Shown here: positions 13,178-26,800 of the stretch, piece by piece
Position numbering within the stretch: position 1 is the stretch's first letter
Layout of the letters: every line of letters starts with the position of its first letter
Source: Parapristionchus giblindavisi
Taxonomy: Eukaryota; Nematoda; Chromadorea; Rhabditida; Diplogasteridae
Reading direction: 5' to 3'
Length of the DNA: 64,000 nt
Assembly (NCBI GenBank): GCA_943737045.1
Contig: CALSFV010000023.1
Location: 186,001 to 250,000 of the forward strand
Notes under the pieces: generated by a model
What the model saw: only the letters and a program-made list of their open reading frames with translations
Databases searched by the model: none
What the model was told of the DNA's origin: nothing
Made by a program: the position numbers and the translations under genes

Positions 13178-14383
13178 TTAATAATATCTCACTGATGAAG
13201 ATTCTCTATGAATCAAGATTATGAAGATTCATTGTCAGTGAAGAACACAGAATATCTTTAAAATATCGCACGATTTTAGCCCATATAATAAGGTAATGAG
13301 AGAAAGCATACTATACAATACGATCACATTTAAGCCATCTTTAAGTTGGAGGAAAGTAGCGGTTTTCAACTGTGTTCGTGAAATAGTCTCCGAACCCATA
13401 TTCTATTTCACGGCAAAATCTTTGAGTAACTGGTTAATATTCATTTCAGCATATTTTTCAACTTTTCAAACTTGATACACAACAACGAATAACGTAATTT
13501 TATGGGCTTTAAACGGAAATCGTTCAACAGAGAACTTCCGAAACGCTTAGTGTAGGATGTTGTTTTTAATTGTTGTTGTTTTTTGGAGGTTTTGCACTCT
13601 TTCTGTTTAACGAAAATGAATCTTCAAGAACACCAATGGTAAGTACACTTGTCTATTTCGTATGTATTTCATTTGCATATGAAAAGAATAAGAATATTGC
13701 GACGTAGCCAGAAACCTATTTCTCTGCAACTTTCCTATTTTCTTCCATTTACTCTACTTCACGTTAATTAAAAGAACGGCAAAAGTAGGCAGTAAAGAAA
13801 AATAAACAAAGTAATGTGAAAAGGCGCGAATAAAATCAGTTTGCAATAACAGCATTCTTGGATTCTAATGACATTATGAATAATGTCAAGTGATTCATGG
13901 AAACATGCGACTTACCATCGTCTTTACAGAAGAATAGATACGGTTTGTCCATTTTGACACGAATTTTGGGTAGAATTGGTTCAATGAGATCTTCAGGAGA
14001 TTGTCGATTGGCGATCATGAGAGAGTAGATTGGATGGTCAACCTGATAAACAAAGGAAACATGAATTTGATAGACCGCATTGATTGATTACCCTCTTGTA
14101 GATGAACATAGCACCATCCACTTCAGTCTTCTCCCACGTTCGTGCTGAGCTGTTGAACTTGTACAGAGCAGTATGTGTTGCCTGAGCGATTCAAGTGTTC
14201 AATTTGATGGGAAAAGACGTTAAAATGTGCAATAACTGAGCCAGAAGCTGCTTTAAGGTAAAAAATAAGATAAGTATGTGTTACCTTATCCAGGATGGCC
14301 TCAGCGCATACGTCGATACGTTGTATCATCATGAGATTTTTCGCATCCGTTGATGGATCACTTTTCAAAGCTCGAGATGTCAT
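11097..14383 (-). CDS. dcap-1: mRNA-decapping enzyme subunit 1 (DCP1)
   Basis: Nine exons, from the 5' end: 14285-14383, 14092-14181, 13916-14042, 13045-13136, 12595-12790, 12240-12387, 11726-11867, 11338-11514, 11097-11144; 372 aa, in frame. The N-terminal EVH1-like domain (about residues 1-135) shows NLMMIQRIDVCAEAILDKA, TWEKTEVDGAMFIYKR, MIANRQSPEDLIEPI and IRGLWFYREEDCERIYKLL, as in all DCP1. A Pro/Ser-rich linker follows, with a short helical motif (SMLQKLMSEQL). The C-terminus, DRGQLMTGLVHLLQNDDEFL then VHEAYVEALNRRL, is the metazoan trimerisation domain. DCP1 activates DCP2 in 5'-3' mRNA decay in P-bodies. Exon 7 has an in-frame stop at 11669 if its donor is skipped, which would give a shorter form without the trimerisation domain. 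Exon 5 lies in a 92-bp tandem duplication. Confidence 0.9.
12751..12934. repeat. 92-bp tandem duplication over a DCP1 splice acceptor
   Basis: Copies at 12751-12842 and 12843-12934 look identical by eye. Each holds the first 40 bp of DCP1 exon 5 plus its 3' splice site and upstream intron. On the minus strand the copy at 12843-12934 is met first; using its acceptor and reading on would reach TAA within about 25 codons. Confidence 0.9.
13142..13178. repeat. (AAT)n microsatellite
   Basis: A run of about 12 AAT units in DCP1 intron 3, just upstream (in transcription) of exon 4. Similar runs are at 52166-52203 (ATT) in an eIF3m intron and at 57205-57230. Confidence 0.9.
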
Positions 14384-16469
14384 ATCGAACACTATAAAGC
14401 ACGGTTAAACTCATATATGAAGAGATTCAGCCATTCTTCGAAGGAATACACATAGCCCAACTATTAAGTATAGGCTTGTGAAATGATAAAAATACATTGG
14501 AAATACATTTAAAAAATAAAAACAGGTCGTAAAGTCGCGCTTATAAGGAGCTACCATCGCTGTGAAAGATTTGACCAGAGCCGTAAAATGGCATCCCTGA
14601 AATAGAATGCCATTTTCCGCGGTAATTTAAAATTTGCTTTCGGAACCATGAATTACTTTATTCTGTTATTGTAATATAAATAGCATAGGTTATTATAACA
14701 TTCGATATTTTATTAGACCGAACTTTTCAAGAAATCTCGTGAGTTCTACTGTTTTAAACTTTCTTCTCACGAATTCATGTATTACAGCGTTTATCTGATA
14801 CGACTTCGTATTGCCACCAGATTATGTATAATATATGGTATTCTTCAGAATAATTGAAACGATGGTTTCGACAGTAATGAGAAGAAATACTAGAAAGTAG
14901 AGAATTCTTATGACAATCAAGATCTAACGATCATTCTCACGACATCTATCAAAGTTCTCTGATAATTATCTGCTATCATCCCTTTCGCATAGTCATTCCT
15001 CATACTCACAGAGAAAATTCTCTTACGGGATGTTCTGTTTCAAGAAATTGACTTCTTATAACAGAATATCAGTAATTGAACTTCTTACTTTCCAAGAGCA
15101 ATTTCAGCTGATATTCCTTATAATTAAGAAAATGAAAAGTAAGAATTTAGAAATTTAAGTAAATTTTCTGTGTGAGTAATAGACGAACCATATTCCCTTG
15201 AATCAAAATTACTGTTAAAATCTAATAATGTGAACGATAGGGTGCAAGATAGACGCTCAAGGTTTTAACTGTCCTCCCGGTCAAAAACTTGAGAAATGAA
15301 CTTGCAGTGGGTCTCAACCGAATGGCTTTCGCATGCCCTGACAAATTTTTACTGTCACCACATAATACCGATCGGTAGAAACATATCTTTATTGTTAGGA
15401 CAGTCATGAGGGTCTTTGATGGCAGTTCACTTCATCCCATTTTGATTGTAGTATCTAAAATAGTGGAACCTACGTTACGTGAAACGACATCCTATATTAT
15501 CTGTTGTAATTTACCAATACTTAATATAAATAAATAAAATGACAAGTCGGTATTTTGTTATTTCGGTTTCATCGATTCAAAAGAATTTTATGCTGTTTCC
15601 GGTGCTTCCTCATAGGCATGCGAGTTCATTTATTTCTTGCCCTGTACAGAGAGATAAATACGACTTACCCCATATTATTACTCGTATCCTCTCAATGATA
15701 ACATGATCAAGCATGATTCATTCATGATTTAATAAGCTCAATAAGCTGGATTAATAGATGTATGGTACGCAGAATAAGAATTTTTTGCTCTTTCAGGCTT
15801 AACAGTTAGATTGTTCAAAATAAAATTTAAAAAAACTATTCGCGGGGCTACACCTTTAATTGGAAGTGAAAATTGAATTGCTTTACTATCCTCTACAAGA
15901 GAAATAAAGATGAACATGTCATTAGTAAATAATCACTATCTTTTCTATTCAAAATATATTTTGACTGAAAAAAAAACTATTGATTAGCCTCACGTCTCTT
16001 TACTTGAATTGTACCTTAAGAGCCTTCATCTGTATTCGACTACGGTTTCTACCTCCTACACGACTTCAATGTTTACATTTATTTATTTGTTTGTGTTCAA
16101 AGAGCGACGTTTCTCATTTGCATTTTTGTATTCATTGGTCTTTGGCAAAATAGTTTGATCTTGCAGTACAAAAGTTACACTTGAAACAACAATCAAGGAA
16201 GTTCTTGTATTATAATATATGACTTTGAGAAATCTTTGCTCTAGATATACAATTTGATCACTGGCTTCAGATATAGATATGATGAGAATGATGATTATTC
16301 TGAGTAATTTGTTTCTTTTCCTGCCAGGCCCTTTCCGTGTTATTATTAAGCATGTTTATTGTAATGTCGTCTATAATAAATTAAAATATTAATAAATGGT
16401 AAATGATAATTGGTGCTTCTCCTTATGAGATAATATACATATACCAACTATCTTGAAGATGTCCAACGT
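14384..16469. other. Intergenic, no gene recognised
   Basis: AT-rich region upstream of DCP1. A 10-bp inverted repeat (AAAATGGCAT at 14585, complement at 14607) gives a small hairpin. The open frame at 15222-15407 (-) has no recognisable product or splice partners. Confidence 0.45.
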
Positions 16470-16995
16470 AATTATACCAAAAGAATGTTATCTAAATGCC
16501 GTTTACCTCCTTCACCTTATCATGATAGACTTTTGTCCCTTAATCTCTCTACTCTTGAATATAGGAGAGCTATTTATGACATTCAATTTATACATAGTAC
16601 TATGCATAAGATTAATTTGTTCGATTCATCTAATCTGTTTTCTGTTCTTCCCTCACAACACAACCGTCTATCTCATCCACTTCGTATTGTTCTCCCACAT
16701 AGGATTTCTACTACCCATACGACATGTGCCTCTAGAAGTATAGATACTTGGAATACGCTCCCCTCCCAATTAGTTCTTTCTCCCCCCAAACCCTTCCGTG
16801 CAGGGTTATCAAATCTCCCCTCCAACCTCATCATTAAAGATTCTCGTATTCGTCCCTAAACCCCCATCCTTTAAAAACTGCCACCGAGCCAAAACCGAAA
16901 TCGCCTTATGCGACGGAAATCCATCTATCCCTCTTCTGATCCTATACATACCACCTTTTATTATTATATTTGATGGAATAAAGAAATAAATAAAT
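16470..16995 (+). mobile_element. 5'-truncated non-LTR retrotransposon (LINE) remnant
   Basis: The frame ending at 16859 reads as the extreme C-terminus of a LINE ORF2: YTKRMLSKCRLP, LLSLNLSTLEYRRAIYD, LFDSSNLF, HPLRIVLPHRIS, then SIDTWNTLPSQLV and FRAGLSNLPS. This order is typical of the region after the reverse transcriptase in CR1/Jockey-like elements ('Y..R...L.L..L..RR', 'F.NR....WN.LP'). No reverse-transcriptase motifs lie upstream. The 3' end is A-rich with AATAAA and an (AAAT)n tail near 16977-16998, as in LINE tails. It is a dead 3' fragment in intergenic DNA. Confidence 0.75.
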
Positions 16996-16999
16996 AAAT

Positions 17000-17850
17000 G
17001 TGTTGTATATGTACAGAATAATTTTCGCTATCTTTCTGAAGTACCTTTCAAACAATTATAGTATACAACTGGATGAAACGATAACTACAACGATAACGAA
17101 GAGCTAAGGAGCCAATTGGTCAGTGAGCCCGAACAGCCAGCAGATGTCTCCAAACCTGATTTGCACCACAAATAAGCGATTGGTACGTTGAGTTTTCCGG
17201 GGGGGGGTACGACTCTCATTATACAGATGTACACTCTCCCCTCAACGAGGAGTTCACAGTACTCGACTCCTCGTACCGACCCCCGGATGCACGTCATCAC
17301 TTTCTTTTGCAGTGCAATCCGGGTTTGGATACATCAGATGGTTATTTGTGTTCACTATCCCACGGTCTATGTCGTAGTCGGTTAGGACATGGAGTATACA
17401 TATTCTCAGTTTCCACTTCTTTCCGAGATTGTCAAGGCCACAGTTCTTATTGAAAGATCACTACTATATACGGATCAGGATCTTCCTCTTGGAGTAATCG
17501 AGTATAAACAGGATGGAGATTGGCAGTAACAAAAGTTCAACAGAACGAGGCGACTGAAAAAAAACGAGCGTTAATTATGTCGTCACTATAATACAATACA
17601 TCGTTTGGACTCATTGTCAGTGGAATACTCTAGAAGTTCATGTGGATATTAGATATGGTCTGATAAGCTTATATACGCATAATCTTCATTTCTATCTCTT
17701 CATCTCTAATATGCCTTTCTGTTACTCTATCCATCTCACATCTATCTTTCTTTCTATATCCGTCGCTTTCTCTAATTCTCTCATTTCTATTTATCCCTCT
17801 TCATCTTCTAATCTCCTTCTTCCTATCAATCTCATTCTACAATCATAGAT
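17000..17850. other. Upstream region of the chemoreceptor gene
   Basis: It contains a G9 run near 17200 and a GC-richer patch (about 17100-17340) with a short inverted repeat (ACGAGGAGT / ACTCCTCGT at 17246-17272). That patch differs in composition from its surroundings and may be an old insertion, but no element ends were found. 17640-17848 is CT-rich and open, but reads as low-complexity sequence. Confidence 0.35.
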
Positions 17851-20309
17851 ATGATGATACCGTCGACTACTTCAGCCTTTCATATTATTTATCAGAATCG
17901 AACATATTGGAGCCCGTTTCTGACTAATGTAGACTACCTCCCAGAGGTTGTTCGCACCAATATCAAGCTTATACTGCAACTTGAGGTGGCTACAACATAT
18001 TATTTTATTAATTATCATTTACAGTTAAAAATATAATTAATTTTTATAATTTCAGATTCTTGGTCATATTTTCTCTATTTTATCCATAATATCATTCACT
18101 TTTGTCATATGGAAAGTACGAAATGATTCTTCTGACACCTAAATGTGTTGATTGATTCTTACAGGTGTCTGCTATGCCTTTTAACCTTATTGTATTGAAT
18201 ACTTATGCTGTTTCTGTACTTGGATTGGCTAATCTGCTGCTTAGAATTCCATTGATTCTTATCGAATTAGAAGTGATACTATTGCATGGTGAGAAAATTA
18301 TATCTATAAAGGTACAAAACCAGACAAATAATGAAAACAAGTGCGAAATAAAGAAAATGACAATATTATGGTCTCATTTCTCTCGCATATTGTTGACATT
18401 ACTTGTGTGTGAATTCGTATCGGGAACATGGACTGACAATAAGTAGAAAGTCCTAGATCACTTATCACTTTTTTCATTGAGTGTATAGAATTGTATTTCA
18501 TGCAGACATCCAGGATATCTTCATACAATTGTCCATCGCCAAGATGTTCGTATGGGTTAGCATCTACAATTACGTCACCTACATTACGTTTGAAAGGTGG
18601 GTTGTATAACTTTATAGAAATGATAATCGATCAGGAAAATAAAAAATGCAGGTAGATTAAATTTAATAATTATGATAAAAATTGCGTTTATGATGATTAT
18701 AAAAATGTCTTTATAATGATAATGATGTACACTGAAAAGAATTGTCTATACAGGTAGTATACATATATTAACATATAGCGACGAGATATTCAAATATTTG
18801 TGTGCTTATAATAACGATAAATGACTACAGATGCATGGCAACAAAGTTAACTTCTTCTTACGAGAATAAAAACCATGGATGGATTTCTTCTATTGCGATT
18901 ATTGTAAATAGTCTATTCTCAGCCGCAGCTTCTGTCATGCTTATTTATGGTTCGTCAATTTCAGGACATTATATAAAACGTGATTAGTTATAATTGCTAA
19001 AATTAGCATGTTGGATTGTGTTTTTTAATAATTATTATTATTCAGCATTGGTGGATGGTATTTTCTACGTCGCTGTAGTCTTTTTAATGAGTAATGTGTC
19101 TTGCGGAGTACGTAAAAACTTTTATTTATTTATTCATATATCAAAATAATGTTATATGAATGTGCCTGTAAAAGGATCATACATACATTCAAACATCATG
19201 CATATTCTTTTATAGATAAACTAGTCTATGCATAAAAATATCTTATTTTACTTTTGTAGGTATATTGGTACACTACTCGAGTAAACAAGAAACAACTCGA
19301 TAACATGAGAAAGTTTCAATCGAGAAGAATCTATTCAATTGGTGAACGATGGCAAATTGTGGATAATATACGGCTATCAAAGGTTTCTAAGAGTCTTTTA
19401 TCATTATCCTGTGTTTCAATCTGTATTTATTTTAATTTATTTCTAGTCTATTGACATATTTAAAATATATTTACTTAAATTTTGAGGACATTCGATTCCT
19501 CGTCTATGGATGTGCAGCACAAGTTGCTTTCTATCTTTCTTTATTCTTTGTTCCTCCATTAGTTCTTCATGGGGATGAATGGAGACCATCTCTTGAAGCG
19601 GGCAAAGCTGCATTTCAACTCGCTTGTGCTTAGTACGTATAGTTTATGATTAATTATTCCGATGCCCGTATGGTGTCTACACAACTCAATCATTTCTTAG
19701 AGAATGAAGAAATAGTGCATGAAATGAAGAGAGCGCTTCTTTGGATTATTAGCAGTGAACTGGTTCAATGGAACATAATCTGTGATCAATTGTATCTTCT
19801 TTATTTTGAATAAAGGGTTTAATAGAAAAATAAGCAACACATCATATGATGTGTTGCAGAAAAAAAGCGATGGCTTATGAGTCAAGGGAGTTGGTATTAA
19901 TTCAGGATTAGTTTTATAGATTCAATGTCCCTGATCTGTAATGTAACCACTATAGTAATTTGTTATTAAACCATTATTATAATAACAAATAATAATAATA
20001 ATCTTATCCTGTTTAGCGGATTTGGTCTCTGTTACGTTTTCCTAATATTCTGTATACAACGACAATCGATCTATGTTCAATCTTTGTTCTGTGGACAGAC
20101 ATCAACCAATAAGTCAGATTATTTAATTATTTAAAAGTTCATTTTTAACAAACGACATTATTGTTGATTTCAGCAGGATATATCCGGTAAATGATCAAAC
20201 GATTGACGAACATTTCATATCAATCAATGAAACGTGGAATAATGTGTGGAAAGAGCGACACGAAATGAATATTCATTCGAATTGTGTTGTGAATGTACAC
20301 AAAAGTTGA
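17851..20309 (+). CDS. Sre-like serpentine chemoreceptor (7TM)
   Basis: Ten exons: 17851-17985, 18056-18115, 18165-18288, 18506-18596, 18831-18949, 19046-19107, 19260-19382, 19487-19632, 20017-20112, 20174-20309; 363 aa, in frame. About seven hydrophobic helices. Sre marks are the FERCMA segment after the third helix (exons 4/5), the cytosolic RIYSIGERWQIVDNIRLSK (family consensus 'S.SERYQ..ENIR..K'), and the polar tail with SINETWNNVWKERH. The Sre family are nematode G-protein-coupled receptors, probably for chemosensation; the ligand is unknown. The start is the first of two adjacent ATGs, 2 nt after an AG (17847-17848). Exon 8 uses a weak acceptor (TTTTGAG), needed to keep the frame. It is a single copy here, while such receptors are often clustered. 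Confidence 0.8.
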
Positions 20310-20666
20310 CCAAATGTTTATTATTCTTTATTTGGAGAATGCTGAAATAAAACAAACACCTAGTTGATTATGTTCACACGAAAATATCTTCATATTTACA
20401 TCTTTTATATCACTGTATGAGATTAATTTACTTATTTTGTCATATCTCAAAATTTTTTAAAGTGAGAGTATTCTCTATTTATTTATTTATTTATCGTACA
20501 CCACAAGAGTGTTTCATCAAGTACAAAAAATTCGAGTGCAAGAAAATATGTGAAATATCAAAAATATTGTAAGTGAGGGAGATGTAGATTGGGGAAGGGG
20601 ATCTACTTTCTTTTCGAATATTTTGAACAGATTCATTTGTTTTTTTCTTTATTTACTATGTACTAA
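20310..20666. other. Intergenic between Sre-like gene and MITE
   Basis: It holds the receptor 3' end, AT-rich DNA and a short (TATT)n run near 20477-20501 that could be the reverse-strand tail of another LINE fragment. Nothing else is supported. Confidence 0.35.
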
Positions 20667-20955
20667 CAAGGGAACTACTTAATCTTACCACGTTTTCCAC
20701 TTCTTTTGATATCGTGTCATAAATTTCATGGAATTACGTTTCTAAAAAGTTATGTCAAAAGTTTCACTCCAGTTCATTGTTGGAAATTACTGGCCCCTCT
20801 TTTTGAGCATTTATGGCAATTCTTGGGCATTTTGACTAAGGGCCAAAAGGAACAGGAGTGGAACTTCAGACACTTTTTAGAAACCTCATACCATGTAGAT
20901 TTACGCCATGATATCAAAATCAGAGAAAACGTGGTAAGGTGAAGTAGTTCCCTTG
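20667..20955. mobile_element. Palindromic MITE flanked by TAA
   Basis: 289 bp flanked by TAA at 20664-20666 and 20956-20958. The ends are CAAGGGAACTACTT and its complement. The inverted repeat continues inward for about 100 bp per arm (shared CTTACCACGTTTTC, TTTGATATC, TTTCTAAAAAGT). A 3-bp TWA duplication is the hallmark of PIF/Harbinger-type elements. No transposase. Confidence 0.75.
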
Positions 20956-21549
20956 TAAGTGTATGAATTCGTGCATAATAAAGAATTTGATATGGATACT
21001 CTTCTCTATGATCCCAAATGTTGCGCAATCTCGGATAAAGAAAGTGAAATGGAATTGAATGGACACTCAACTTTCACTTCATCTATTTCTATGGATTAGG
21101 TTGGATGACCCAGAATTGGTATGGAAGAATAAGGGGGTAAATCGAGGTAAAAGTACCTAATGGAACAACTTGTCTCGTCCTTTTTATTCTTCAAATGTTT
21201 ATTTAAATCCGTTTTGTGTCCTATTTCGTCCTTTCGAACTTGGTCATTTCTCCATTAGAACATCTTGTTCCTCCTTTCTTTCTTCGTGTACATTATAACA
21301 TTTTTACAAACGGTTCCTTTGTACATATGTATGTATAAGATGGTGCAAACTTACTTTTTGTTTTTTTAATATAAAATTGCGTTTTGGATTAAACGATTAA
21401 TTTGGAATGGATTGAACGAAATTTTCAGAAATGTCTAACAGAAATTTCATTAAAACCTTTTATGGAATCAAATGTATCAAATATATTTATCCGATTTTCA
21501 GTTCTTGTATCATTATCAAATATATAAAATAAAAGATATATTACTCTAG
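20956..21549. other. Intergenic
   Basis: An open frame ends in TAG near 21099 on the plus strand (about 46 codons next to the MITE). It could not be joined to other exons. The rest is T-rich upstream sequence of the next gene. Confidence 0.35.
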
Positions 21550-23082
21550 ATGTCCTCGTCCATTATTTTTTCTATTCTTCTTTCTCTATTCTCTATCACA
21601 TTTGTCTTCTCTCATATTCGAGTCAAACGAGACTTCATGTATGTATCTACATCGAATGATTCAGACTGTTTTCAGGCAAGCTTCTTTTTTTATTCTTAAT
21701 TTGCAGACTTTTCAAAATAGTACTAGTAAATTAGTACATGGTGTATACGTATCAAGATTATTTCTTATCGAAAGCAATTATGTCACCAACATTCAGTGCC
21801 AGACATAGTTTGTTACCATTTCAGGATTGTAACACAAAATGGCGAGACTCATTTGAGTATTCATTGAATATATCTCTATCTGATTTCTATGAGTTCCCCC
21901 TTCATCCAATTCTTCTCGATCATTCTTCATATCTTCTCTATTGTAAACTAGCAGAACAGAAGACGACATGTTATTCGAAGGAATGTGGAGATCAGGTTAC
22001 CTTTCATTTCTGGTGCCATTTAAAAAAAATATTTTTATAAAGTGCTGAGAAAAATTCAAACTTTTTAATAAATCCCTTCGCTTTTTTCTGTTCATCTCGA
22101 GCAATTCTTAAAGTGCATAACAATATGTGTGCCCGCACAAAATAAGGTTAGGACACAACATTTCATCGAACTAATGTTCATGAGAGATTGCGAGGGATAA
22201 GTGTACGAGATTACATTTTTCCCTTACGATTTGATTGAAAAAACTTTCACATCCAAGACTGAATATTTGTCAGAGTGCAGACACCGTCTTCTCTCCATCT
22301 AATTTCATTTGTGACTTCAAGAGACAACTATACACTGAGGTATACACTATCTTTGAACTCGAATGGAGTAAATGAAAAACCCATCGTTTTAACTATTTTC
22401 ATACATCTATTAGACAATCTCCGCTCTGACCATACTCTTTCACGTTCTTTCTCTATGAGATAGTTCAAGTACCTCCCTTCTAGGTTCGATCATGTCTAGC
22501 GGAAAGTGAACCCATAACCTTTCTGAAATGTGATCAATCTTGCCATGAAAAGATCGTAGTCAAGTCTGAGGAGAAGAAGATAGAGGATACTACAGTAGAT
22601 ACAGTTAACTCGGTATATTTAACCATTAGTCGACCTTTTTATGCCGATACTATCCATATTTACAGGTCTATTCCTATGATCAATTGGAAAATTATGAAAA
22701 GGAATTGGAGACCCTTTGTTCGTTCCAACAATGTTATCTGGAGTGTATGGTACCGGTTGTCAAGGAGGTATTTCACCATTTTTTTAAAGTGATTAAAATC
22801 ACTACAGACAAAGCAATAAAACATGATAAGATCTAAACGTTTTGTTAAAGAGCAGCATTATAGAAAGTATTTTGATAAAACAAAACAAAAGATGTTGAGG
22901 TTTGTGCCCCATCCCTTGCTGCTCGTGCTGTGGATCTGATTGAATCTTTCGTGAAATGGCATGCTATTGATATATATGAATGGCATGTATCATCAGATAG
23001 ACTATCACAATTAGCACCCTCATGTTCTATACTAGCTGATAAGACAAATAAGGATGATCGAGAGGCGAGTATAATCATTTAA
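21550..23082 (+). CDS. Secreted Cys-rich protein, CPG4-like
   Basis: Five exons: 21550-21675, 21825-21995, 22484-22612, 22666-22767, 22900-23082; 236 aa, in frame. The N-terminus is a clear signal peptide (MSSSIIFSILLSLFSITFVFS). Cysteine groups recur: YLLYCKLAEQKTTCYSKECGD in exon 2, FLKCDQSCHEKI in exon 3, TLCSFQQCYLEC in exon 4, then VCAP and PSC in exon 5. This spacing resembles the chondroitin proteoglycan 4 (CPG4) domain of nematode secreted proteins, but the match is by eye only. Intron 1 would be GC-AG and the exon 5 acceptor is a weak GTTGAG, so these borders are the least certain. The ATG abuts an AG (21548-21549). A splice at 23069 to an exon near 23185 would give a different tail. 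Function unknown. Confidence 0.55.
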
Positions 23083-23847
23083 ATATATTTATTATTGTTA
23101 CAAGAACGCACATATCATTTGTCTGTGAGAGAAATAAGTTTTCTAACATTAATTAAGTTATTAATATTAATGATCTTTTTTGCAGATTATCAATCTCATC
23201 TCAAGATAATAGTCCATATTTGGGGAGTCTCGAGATTATGATACCTTTCTTTAATGTCTTTCATTTGTCATTTATGTTAATATGCCAAATTGGAAGCTCT
23301 GATAAACAGCTTTAAGTTTTATAAAGTTCAAAGTATCATTCATCCTCGGATGTGATTCCATCGACGTCAACAATCCTATCCTCTCAAATGAAATTTTTGT
23401 GAGACATTTATGATCTTCAGAATTTGCAAGCATAGCGGAGCGCTTATTAAGCATATTAAGTATTATAAGCAAGAAAGAGAAATAAAAACGTTCTACCTAT
23501 ATTTCGAATGTGAATGTGTGATTATCATAACTCCATAAACATCCAATATTAAGTAAAAAAAAAGAAAATATAAACAAATAAAATTCTCCATTACGATGAA
23601 AATAAGAGATTATGTTGATAGTCCAGATCATGGAATAATTTAACAAAAAACGAAACAACAGAAATCTAGAAAAAAAGAAAATATCAATGAATAATTATAT
23701 AGATATCTTTTTGTCTATCCAAATTCAATTTAAAGTTACTTAAATCTTATCTTAAACAACAAAAACAAGAGATTTACTCAACAGATAAAATGAAGATACA
23801 TATTCGTACAATAATGAATTACAGTAATCACAACGATAATACAGTAA
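23083..23847. other. Convergent intergenic region
   Basis: AT-rich 3' flanks of the secreted protein gene (+) and the SKI2 gene (-). The 66-codon frame at 23272-23472 (-) has no recognisable product and no splice partners. Confidence 0.4.
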
Positions 23848-26800
23848 TCATACAGTAGTATAGAGTGATGCTGCGAAAACGATATCACGTTTGATAGCAG
23901 ATTGCACCTATAATATAAGAGTGAGATATATCAATGATCTTTGTATGAAGATATAATATAAATATAAATAAATAAAATAGATAGTAAAACTATAAAACCT
24001 GTTCCATTTTCTCCTGCAATGCCGGATCACCCACAATACGCGCAGCATTCCTCACATCTTTGGCCACCTTTAAATTATTTGTTTAAGTTTACAAATAAAT
24101 TTATTTACAATATTCGTAATTTTCGGAGTACAAATACACCTTAATGTTAATCAAATGTTAATTAATATGGGAAATAAAAGAGCAAAAACATCGAGTAGAC
24201 AAATGACGTAGAGATGAAAGCTTCATGTGGGGGGGGGGGGTTAATTAAGATAAAGAATAATAACTATAACTTTGTAACAAATACAAACCTCTCCCAATCG
24301 TTGAATACATCTGACAATCAATCCTTCTTGTGCCTCAGTCAATGCCATGATCTCAGCGAATGGCTTAAATAGAATCAATCATCAATCATATCTAATACGT
24401 AAATCAATAATCAACTACAATCAATTAATAATTTCATTACAGTACACCCACCATTCCATTTGCCCAATTGTATACAACTTCCATTAGATCATAGCGTACT
24501 TCTTCATAGCCATCATTCACCTACAGAGATCAAAGATTCAATAATTCAAATCTGCTAAATTATTATTAAGATAGTCTAATAGTTATAAAAGCCTAGAGAA
24601 ACGTGATCGGTGTTTCGGCCAAAGATCAAAGACTCAATCCACTATGAATACCGTACCTGAACACCAGCCTCTCTCGCTGATCCATGAATCTTGGCAAGTA
24701 TATCGTTTACTTCTCTCCTCAACTGAAATAGGAATGTAGACTACATAATTCCAAAATAGATTACAGTATCTCATATTATACGAGTCTACCGTAGCCCTCT
24801 ACTACAGTATACCTCGAACATGACATTTCCCTCCTCAAACTTGGGTCCGTCTCCTTGTTTGTATTGACAAGTAGTGGCTGATAGCATGGCAGCAATCTCA
24901 GCCGGTTCTCGAGAATGTAGTTGACCTCCGAGGATCAGCTCTGTTATCAAGAGTTCCTGCAAGGATCTCAGCGGATTACTGTAGGCTCTTCCAATAATCA
25001 TTAAGTTACTGTAGAATATTACAGTAGTAATTCAAATACTGTAGACTACAACAAAGTAACAGTATACCTGATGATGTATCTCACAGGCGACTCTTCCCTT
25101 GAACGAAACCATATTACCCGATTCGACGTATGACAGCGTTTTCAGTACCTGTTAATATCAATTTATCCTTATTGTATTTATTTTAGAATAAATAATGTTC
25201 GAATCAATAATCGTTTTCCCTTCTCAAAATCTGTTACTTTGGTCAACATAACAAAATGTATCATATTCCTATTCTTTTAAAATATCTCATATACCTTGAG
25301 TTTGTCTCTATATTCTTGACTCAGAGTAAGATTATCAGCAGATAATTCAAATTGAAGTTTCTCGATGATTCTATGAACGTGTTCTATTGCACGATACGTT
25401 GACATCTGCACATATTTACATTGACATTTTTATTGTTTTTTTAAAAATTTTTTCGCGTGACAGTAGACTACCTCTAAACATAAAATAGACAATATAAAAT
25501 AAGTGTTAAACAATAATGTATACATGTTCTTGCAGTAATGCGCAATGACGTGCGGGGAAGGACGATGAATCGAGAATGGAGTGTCGAAGAGATAGATAGT
25601 GCATCGTATCCTCGTATAGCATAACCTCCTCAACCTGCACACAATACAATCATTAACAATCTCATTATTTTACATTATACATAATACAATATAGTAATAT
25701 ACAGTATCCTTAACATACCAAAGAGTAGAACCAGATAATCATTCATATTGGAAATAATGAAAGACTAACCTTAATATCCTTCCCAGGTACAATGAGTGGA
25801 GGTGATTGAGAGGAGACATAATCATGAGTTAGTTGATCAATATCATGTATAACACGAGCCACACCCACACACAGATCATTCGCTCTTCAATTTATATTTT
25901 AAATTTAATTATTTTTAAATTCATATCTCATCGATTAAAAAGATTTTTCAGCATCTTCATTTTCACATTTTAAAAATAAAATAAATGAAAATATATACCT
26001 AAATCGAGGTTGTTCTCTCAGTTTTGCCTCACTGAGTATCTCACAGACTTCCACATTTGGCAAGAACTTATCGACGATACCGACAATGGACGATTGAGGA
26101 ATATCACCAATGACTCTATAAATACATTAATATTGGGGGTTGTGCTTATAGTACAATGACACAATAATCATCTTTCTTCTCCCCTGTAATCATAGATCAT
26201 CGAGTAACAAGAGGAATCATACTCTTAGCATAGATATGAAAGGATATTATTGACAATTAGGTAGAAAACAAAATGAATCATATATGGAAAGTGTAGTGTG
26301 ATACCTGAATAATCTCCTTCCACTTCCTGTCTCCATGGGTGCAACTCCTTCCACTCCATACTGTAATGAACCCATCACCATTGCCGACTCTTCGGACCAT
26401 GATCGTTCGAATTCGTCCTTAAAACAATAATTAATTTTGAAATATAGACTATTAGTAATGTTGAACTTTTGAAGTACGAAAAAGGGGAAAAAATTAAAGG
26501 GGAAAATGTGAAATAGATCTAACAAAATCGTGTAAAATCGTGAGTGTAAAATATACCTTGATAACGACAGATGGAGTATACACTGCTGACTCGAAACATG
26601 GAACGAAAATCTACAACATTACAATAATAAATAATAATTTTTATAGAATGAATCGTGATACCTGAATAGTCTTAACTCCACCCTTGATCTCTTCTTTCAA
26701 CAACAACACTAATGTATTCTGTAGTCGATGTTCAGCTGAGGTTACTATGAGAAGACGTCCCTTGCGGAAGAGATTATCCACGTCTCAAATAAAATAATAA

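Noticed and set aside
17085..17300. Frame on the minus strand in the GC-richer patch
   Set aside because: No recognisable domain, no splice partners, and it crosses a G9 run.
20956..21098. 46-codon plus-strand frame ending TSSISMD beside the MITE
   Set aside because: It reads like a polar protein tail, but no upstream exon could be joined and it borders a transposable element.
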